Of a DNA stretch of 64,000 bases, positions 59,600 through 64,000 are shown in pieces; within the stretch, counting starts at the first letter, position 1, and every line of letters begins with the position of its first letter. Under the pieces are notes generated by a model, which ran no database searches, had not been told where the DNA came from, and saw only the letters and a program-made list of their open reading frames with translations. Location: the NCBI RefSeq assembly GCF_000737765.1, contig NZ_JPRI01000012.1:496001-560000 (forward strand), in the 5' to 3' direction. The position numbers and the translations under genes are program-made. Origin of the DNA: Chryseobacterium vrystaatense. Lineage in GTDB: Bacteria; Bacteroidota; Bacteroidia; Flavobacteriales; Weeksellaceae.

Positions 59600-61609
59600 C
59601 TATTCCCTTTTCAAAAACAGATCCTTCGCTCTTTTTACCACATTTTCTACACTGAATCCGTATTCTTTCATGACTTCTTCTGCCGGTGCAGATTCTCCAA
59701 ATCTGTCGATTCCGATCACATCACCATCGTCCGTTGTATACTTCATCCAGCCCACAGATGAACCTGCTTCCACCGCCAGTCTTTTTCTAATTTTCTTTGG
59801 TAAAACCTGTTCTTTATAAGCAGCAGTTTGTTGATCAAATAAATTCCAACATGGCATACTTACAACACGAGCCTTAATGTTGCTTTTCTTTAACTCTTCC
59901 TGGGCTTCAAGGATCAAATGAACTTCTGATCCGGTGGCAATGAGAATAAGATCCGGTTCTCCTTCTGAATCTGAAAGAATATAAGCGCCTTTCTCAAGGT
60001 TTTTCGCGGTCTCATATTTCTTTTGATCGATAACCGGAATTTCCTGGCGGGTTAGTACAATGGCGACGGGTCCATCTTTATGTTCAATGGCTACGCGCCA
60101 GGCCTGTGCGGTTTCGTTGGCATCTGCCGGTCGAATGACGGTCATATTGGGAACAGTTCGCAACCCAATCAGCTGTTCTACAGGCTGATGGGTGGTTCCG
60201 TCTTCGCCAAGAGCAATACTGTCGTGGGTAAAAACCATAATCTGACGTATTTTCATGATGGCAGCCAGTCTAAGTGGCGGACGCATATAATCTGAAAATA
60301 TTAAAAAGGTGGCACCATACGGAATCAGATAATTGCTGAGAGCCATTCCGTTGAGAATTGATCCCATGGCGTGTTCACGGATTCCAAAATGAAAATTACG
60401 ACCGTCCCGATCTTTCGCTGAAAAGGATTTGTACCCATCAAGAACGGTATCTGTAGAAGGTGATAAATCTGCTGAACCACCAATCAACTGAGGTAAATAT
60501 TCTGCAATCGCATTCAGCGTTTTACCTGAAGCTTTACGGGTGGCCATCTCCTCACCAGGTTCAAATACAGGAAGTTTTTCCTCCCATCCTTCGGGTAATT
60601 TACCAGAAGTGATGGATTCATATTCTCTGGCAAGATCAGGATATTTTTTCTTATAATTTTCATAGAGCTCATTCCATTTATCTTCGTTTTCAGAAGATTT
60701 TTTGCCTACTTCACGATAAAACGCTGAAACCTCATCGGGAACAACAAAACTTTTATCCGGATCAAATCCGAAATGTTCTTTTACCAAACGTACTTCATCT
60801 TTACCTAAGGGTGATCCGTGGGCAGCAGCAGAATTCTGTTTATTGGGACTTCCATAACCGATCTGGCTGCGGATTTTTATAAGTGACGGGCGACCCGTTT
60901 CTTTCTGTGCATTCTTAACCGCATTGGACAATGCTTCTACATCATTCATATCAGGAAGATCCTGCACATGCCATCCGTAAGCCTGAAATCTCTTAGAGAC
61001 ATCTTCATCAAAAGCTAAATCAGTATTGCCTTCTATGGTAATATGATTGCTGTCGTAGAAATAAATCATATTACCCAATCCCAGATGCCCGGCGATTGAG
61101 GCTGCTTCAGCAGAAACGCCTTCCATCAGATCACCGTCGCTGCAAATCGCATAAATTTTATAGTCGAAAATATTAAAATCGGGTTGGTTATAGCGCTTTG
61201 CCATATATTGCTGGGCGATGGCCATTCCTACTCCGTTGGCAAATCCCTGCCCTAAAGGACCAGTTGTCACCTCAATTCCGGGGGTAAGTCCGTATTCCGG
61301 ATGACCTGCTGTAATGCTGTGTAACTGTCTGAAATTTTCGATGTCTTTGAGGGTAATCTTATAACCGGTCAAATGCAGATAAATGTATTGTAACATGCAT
61401 GCATGACCACAGGAAAGAATAAACCGGTCTCGGTTTGCCCATTGTGGATTTTGAGGATTGTAATGCATAAACTCAGACCATAATACATGACCTAACGGAG
61501 CCAAAGCCATGGGTGTTCCGGGATGTCCTGAATTTGCTTTCTGAACTGCGTCGGCGGCCAGAATTCTTACGGTATCAATACTTTTTTGAGTTAAATTTTT
61601 ATTTTCCAT
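59600..61609 (-). CDS. tkt: Transketolase
   Basis: 669 residues, full length. The thiamine diphosphate site is CSDGDLMEGVSAEAASIAGH, with GHPGTPMALAPLGHVLW, HSITAGHPEYGLTPGIEVTT, GPLGQGFANGVGMA, FHFGIREHAMGSILNGMA with the catalytic Glu, and TRQEIPVID. It is a thiamine-dependent two-carbon transferase. First gene of the leftward pentose phosphate operon; its promoter must lie in the 61610-61800 region, where I find no perfect -7 box. Confidence 0.95.
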   Translation of the reverse strand: MENKNLTQKSIDTVRILAADAVQKANSGHPGTPMALAPLGHVLWSEFMHYNPQNPQWANRDRFILSCGHACMLQYIYLHLTGYKITLKDIENFRQLHSITAGHPEYGLTPGIEVTTGPLGQGFANGVGMAIAQQYMAKRYNQPDFNIFDYKIYAICSDGDLMEGVSAEAASIAGHLGLGNMIYFYDSNHITIEGNTDLAFDEDVSKRFQAYGWHVQDLPDMNDVEALSNAVKNAQKETGRPSLIKIRSQIGYGSPNKQNSAAAHGSPLGKDEVRLVKEHFGFDPDKSFVVPDEVSAFYREVGKKSSENEDKWNELYENYKKKYPDLAREYESITSGKLPEGWEEKLPVFEPGEEMATRKASGKTLNAIAEYLPQLIGGSADLSPSTDTVLDGYKSFSAKDRDGRNFHFGIREHAMGSILNGMALSNYLIPYGATFLIFSDYMRPPLRLAAIMKIRQIMVFTHDSIALGEDGTTHQPVEQLIGLRTVPNMTVIRPADANETAQAWRVAIEHKDGPVAIVLTRQEIPVIDQKKYETAKNLEKGAYILSDSEGEPDLILIATGSEVHLILEAQEELKKSNIKARVVSMPCWNLFDQQTAAYKEQVLPKKIRKRLAVEAGSSVGWMKYTTDDGDVIGIDRFGESAPAEEVMKEYGFSVENVVKRAKDLFLKRE

Positions 61610-62248
61610 TTTAATATTTATTTTTTTAACCTATTTTTTATCCTCTTCTCTGAGGAGGACAAAAAACAAATCAAGTGACTGGTATTATTGAGGTTGGCAA
61701 ACCCACCGGATAAAAGTTAAGTTTTTATTTCGACATGATTGTGGGATCTGCCGGCATTTTTGGACAAAAACTTTATAGAGTAGATTAATATCCTGCTATA
61801 CGATCAAAGTCCATACCGCATATTTCATTAACCCAATTTTGGAAGGATTTCTAATCGCTGTTACAAGCTGTTGTTCGGTAGTTTGTTTTGCGTTTGGCTC
61901 TCTATATTAACTTTCTATGATATTTTGGAGAACAATAATGGGCAGTTTTTTGATAAGATGATTTTTACAAAAATGATCATAAAGAGAAAAATCAGAATGC
62001 AGACTTTAGTAATTCTCACGGTGGATCAGCTAAATTTCAAGTGAAAAATCAATGATTATATAGCATCAAAAATCTGACAATATGAATTTATACTACCAAC
62101 ACGATAGCCTTAAAGGACAGAATATTGAAAATATTTAATCCAGAAACTATTTTAAATCTAAAGAAGTGATAAATTGCATTTAAGTATAACAGATTTCTTT
62201 GGTTTAAAGGAAAACTGACAGACCAACAATACTCATGCAAGAAGATAT
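61610..62248. other. Gene-free stretch between tkt and the SDR gene
   Basis: 639 bases, A/T-rich, with stops in all frames and no recognised RNA, repeat or terminator. It must hold the divergent promoters of the tkt operon and of the 62249-62980 gene. Confidence 0.5.
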
Positions 62249-62980
62249 ATGACAGAAATGAAAAACACCTACTTAATTTACGGAGTTAGTAAAGGACTTG
62301 GAAAAGCAATTTTAAAGTTTTTGCCTGATAAAAATGATAAAGTTTTTGGAATATCCCGAACTAAACCTTCTTACCCGGAAGCAACGGACAACAATAATGT
62401 ATGGATACAAGCCGATTTATCTAATTCCAAACAGGCGGTTGCCACCATTAAGGATGTTATAGGCGCAGAAAAAATTGATTATTTAATTTATAATGTTGGG
62501 ATCTGGGAAAAAACCGCATTCACATCAGACTACGACTTTGAACAGTTAGATGATCATGAAATAGAAGAAATAATCAGCACAAATATTACCTCTTCCATTT
62601 TATCAATTAAATCATTATTACCCAACCTCAGATTATCAAAGAATGGAAAGATCATTATTATTGGTTCAACATTAGGTCTTGAGAACCACAATAAAAAAGA
62701 AGTGGTTTTTTCAGTGACCAAATTTGCAGTCCGGGGAATTATTCATTCTTTAAGAACGTATTTGAGAGAACATAGTATAGGAGTAACTGCCATTAACCTG
62801 GGAGATTTGGCTACGGAGTACGAATATGAAGAAGGTATAGAGATTGTCAAGGAAAAACATAAAGGGGAATTAATCCCTCTCGCTGACGTCATTCATGCAT
62901 TGAAATTTGTTATAAACACGTCAAATGCTGCTTGTGTAAAAGAAATTAATATGCCATCAATGAAAGATCTCGATCTGTAA
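62249..62980 (+). CDS. SDR family protein
   Basis: 243 residues with a Rossmann start (LIYGVSKGLGKAILKFL), VWIQADLSN, DYLIYNVGIWE (in place of NNAG), IIIIGSTLGLENHNKKEVVF, and FSVTKFAVRGIIHSL where the Tyr of YxxxK is replaced by Ser-Val-Thr-Lys. The lack of the catalytic Tyr makes oxidoreductase activity doubtful; it may be a binding or regulatory SDR. No co-directional neighbour. Confidence 0.8.
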   Translation: MTEMKNTYLIYGVSKGLGKAILKFLPDKNDKVFGISRTKPSYPEATDNNNVWIQADLSNSKQAVATIKDVIGAEKIDYLIYNVGIWEKTAFTSDYDFEQLDDHEIEEIISTNITSSILSIKSLLPNLRLSKNGKIIIIGSTLGLENHNKKEVVFSVTKFAVRGIIHSLRTYLREHSIGVTAINLGDLATEYEYEEGIEIVKEKHKGELIPLADVIHALKFVINTSNAACVKEINMPSMKDLDL

Positions 62981-63087
62981 AAAAGAGTTTGATGAGCTAA
63001 CTACTGGTGAGGTAGAAGATTTTGTAAAAATATACTAATGCTTGATTTAAGCTTTATATTATATTTTCTCAGCTGTAATAAAAGTTT

Positions 63088-63648
63088 TTAAAATACTTTT
63101 AGCTTTAAATCCGGATATTTTAAAATCAAAAGATCCAAAGTTTGAGAGGTTTCCTTAACGAAGTAACTCGATAATGGTGCAAAGCCTCTTTGTATCCCAC
63201 TTTTATACTTTCTCCAATCATTAAAATAATGCCTGAAGATGCCTGTTAAATATTTGATATAGAAAAATATGGAATATGGTTTTGCGAGAATATAAAAATC
63301 TGAATGATCATTCAACGTCAACCGAATGGTGGTTATTCTCCATTTAGAGATAATAGAATCAGGGTAGATGTTTTCAGTTTTTATTTTAATGATTTGGGAA
63401 GGTTGGATTTCGACACCGTTGAATAGGATTTTGTCTGTCAGGACCAACCTGTTAAGTTTTGTTCCAAACTTTCGAAAAATAATAGCGGTATCAATTAGCC
63501 AGGTTATGATAAGGATTATTCCTCCAAGCCCCAGAAAGGCCTGCACTTTATCAGTAGAGAAAATTCCGCATAGTATTCCACAAAATACAGCCATCGGAAA
63601 AACAGTATACCATAACCTATCGAAATAATTTCCACTGATTCTCATCAT
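63088..63648 (-). CDS. Hypothetical membrane protein, 186 aa
   Basis: Two hydrophobic segments near the N-terminus (VFPMAVFCGILCGIFS; AFLGLGGIILIITWLIDTAII) are followed by a PH-like soluble part (LTDKILFNGVEIQPSQIIKI, TTIRLTLNDHSDFYILAKPY). This is the layout of small Bacteroidota membrane proteins with a bacterial PH-type domain; no function is known to me. It lies 15 bp after the 63664-63993 gene on the same strand and probably shares its transcript. Confidence 0.68.
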   Translation of the reverse strand: MMRISGNYFDRLWYTVFPMAVFCGILCGIFSTDKVQAFLGLGGIILIITWLIDTAIIFRKFGTKLNRLVLTDKILFNGVEIQPSQIIKIKTENIYPDSIISKWRITTIRLTLNDHSDFYILAKPYSIFFYIKYLTGIFRHYFNDWRKYKSGIQRGFAPLSSYFVKETSQTLDLLILKYPDLKLKVF

Positions 63649-63663
63649 ATTACTATTTCCGGT

Positions 63664-63993
63664 TTATTTCACATAATTTTTCAGGTAGAATGAATCCTTC
63701 CCATCTTCTTTCTCCTTTTCATCTACAAAATTTTTATACGTGTATTTTTTTCCTTTATGTTCCGGCTTGTTTTTCTCCTGAAGGTAATCTCCGTAGTATT
63801 GAAAACCTCCTGAAATAAAATAATTGCTCAGTTGCTTATCTCCCTGAGCTACAACATACAAATTACATGATTTGAATTTTTCATTATTGTATATTCCTGT
63901 ATTGTTGGTCTCAAACAGATACAGCTTACTGCCATTATTCCATACCCTGTACGAAAATTTCGAATTTCGATAGTAAAAATCGGTTTTCCCCAT
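63664..63993 (-). CDS. Hypothetical protein, at the window edge (possibly partial)
   Basis: 109 residues from the ATG at 63991-63993; the frame stays open to the right edge, so the true start may lie outside. It is rich in Tyr/Lys/Asn and aromatic beta strands (FSYRVWNNGSKLYLFETNNT, FISGGFQYYGDYLQ). No signal peptide or known motif is visible. Confidence 0.55.
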   Translation of the reverse strand: MGKTDFYYRNSKFSYRVWNNGSKLYLFETNNTGIYNNEKFKSCNLYVVAQGDKQLSNYFISGGFQYYGDYLQEKNKPEHKGKKYTYKNFVDEKEKEDGKDSFYLKNYVK

Positions 63994-64000
63994 TTTCTTT

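Overview
The window looks like chromosomal DNA of a Chryseobacterium-like member of the Weeksellaceae (Bacteroidota). The evidence is low G+C, A-rich ribosome-binding regions instead of Shine-Dalgarno sites, promoters of the Bacteroidota type (-33 TTG/TTTG and -7 TAnnTTTG), a SusC/SusD pair, periplasmic-TPR AraC-type regulators, and many secreted proteins of a kind common in Chryseobacterium. No phage, rRNA, tRNA or CRISPR array is visible.

Layout. 1-2.9 kb: end of a LuxR-type regulator, an MFS transporter, a small hypothetical protein and a secreted thermonuclease-like protein. 3-17 kb: an unusual island. Three overlapping small genes, two of them with helix-turn-helix ends, mark its left edge. 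A TPR/transmembrane/AraC regulator (17.1-18.6 kb) marks its right edge. Between them lie paralogous secreted proteins with long intergenic stretches. Thirteen copies of a 65-bp module occur there, all pointing left: a 26-bp dyad around TATTCGCGAATA, a -33 element and a -7 element, with the dyad-to--7 distance identical in every copy. About half of the modules sit in front of genes. The others drive only short stretches that end in strong hairpins with a T-run. This regulon-like promoter array is the most interesting object in the window.

19-24 kb: an AraC regulator divergent from a secreted acetolactate decarboxylase, a cupin/royal-jelly-type fusion and a YgiN-like monooxygenase; then a Cys-rich double-glycine peptide and a class D beta-lactamase-like lipoprotein. 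24-27 kb: a DHA2 efflux pump and a methyltransferase divergent from an HxlR regulator that has twin palindromes upstream of its start. 27-36 kb: a TolC/MacB-like export operon (adaptor, ATPase, permease, outer-membrane factor) divergent from an NtrC-type regulator and its kinase, with a sigma-54-like promoter and tandem dyads between them. 36-46.4 kb: a SusC/SusD pair with a secreted zinc metalloprotease, bracketed by a LytS-like kinase and a LytTR regulator. 46.8-51 kb: SDR enzyme/TetR pair, a secreted protein, and a MarR regulator with an FAD monooxygenase. 51-61.6 kb: glucokinase convergent with a leftward sugar-phosphate operon (tkt, rpiB, tal, HAD phosphatase, gnd, zwf, pgi) that covers almost the whole pentose phosphate pathway but has no pgl or rpe. 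62-64 kb: an SDR protein and two unrecognised genes at the edge.

The call of a promoter array rests on direct reading of the bases. Its function and its regulator are inference.
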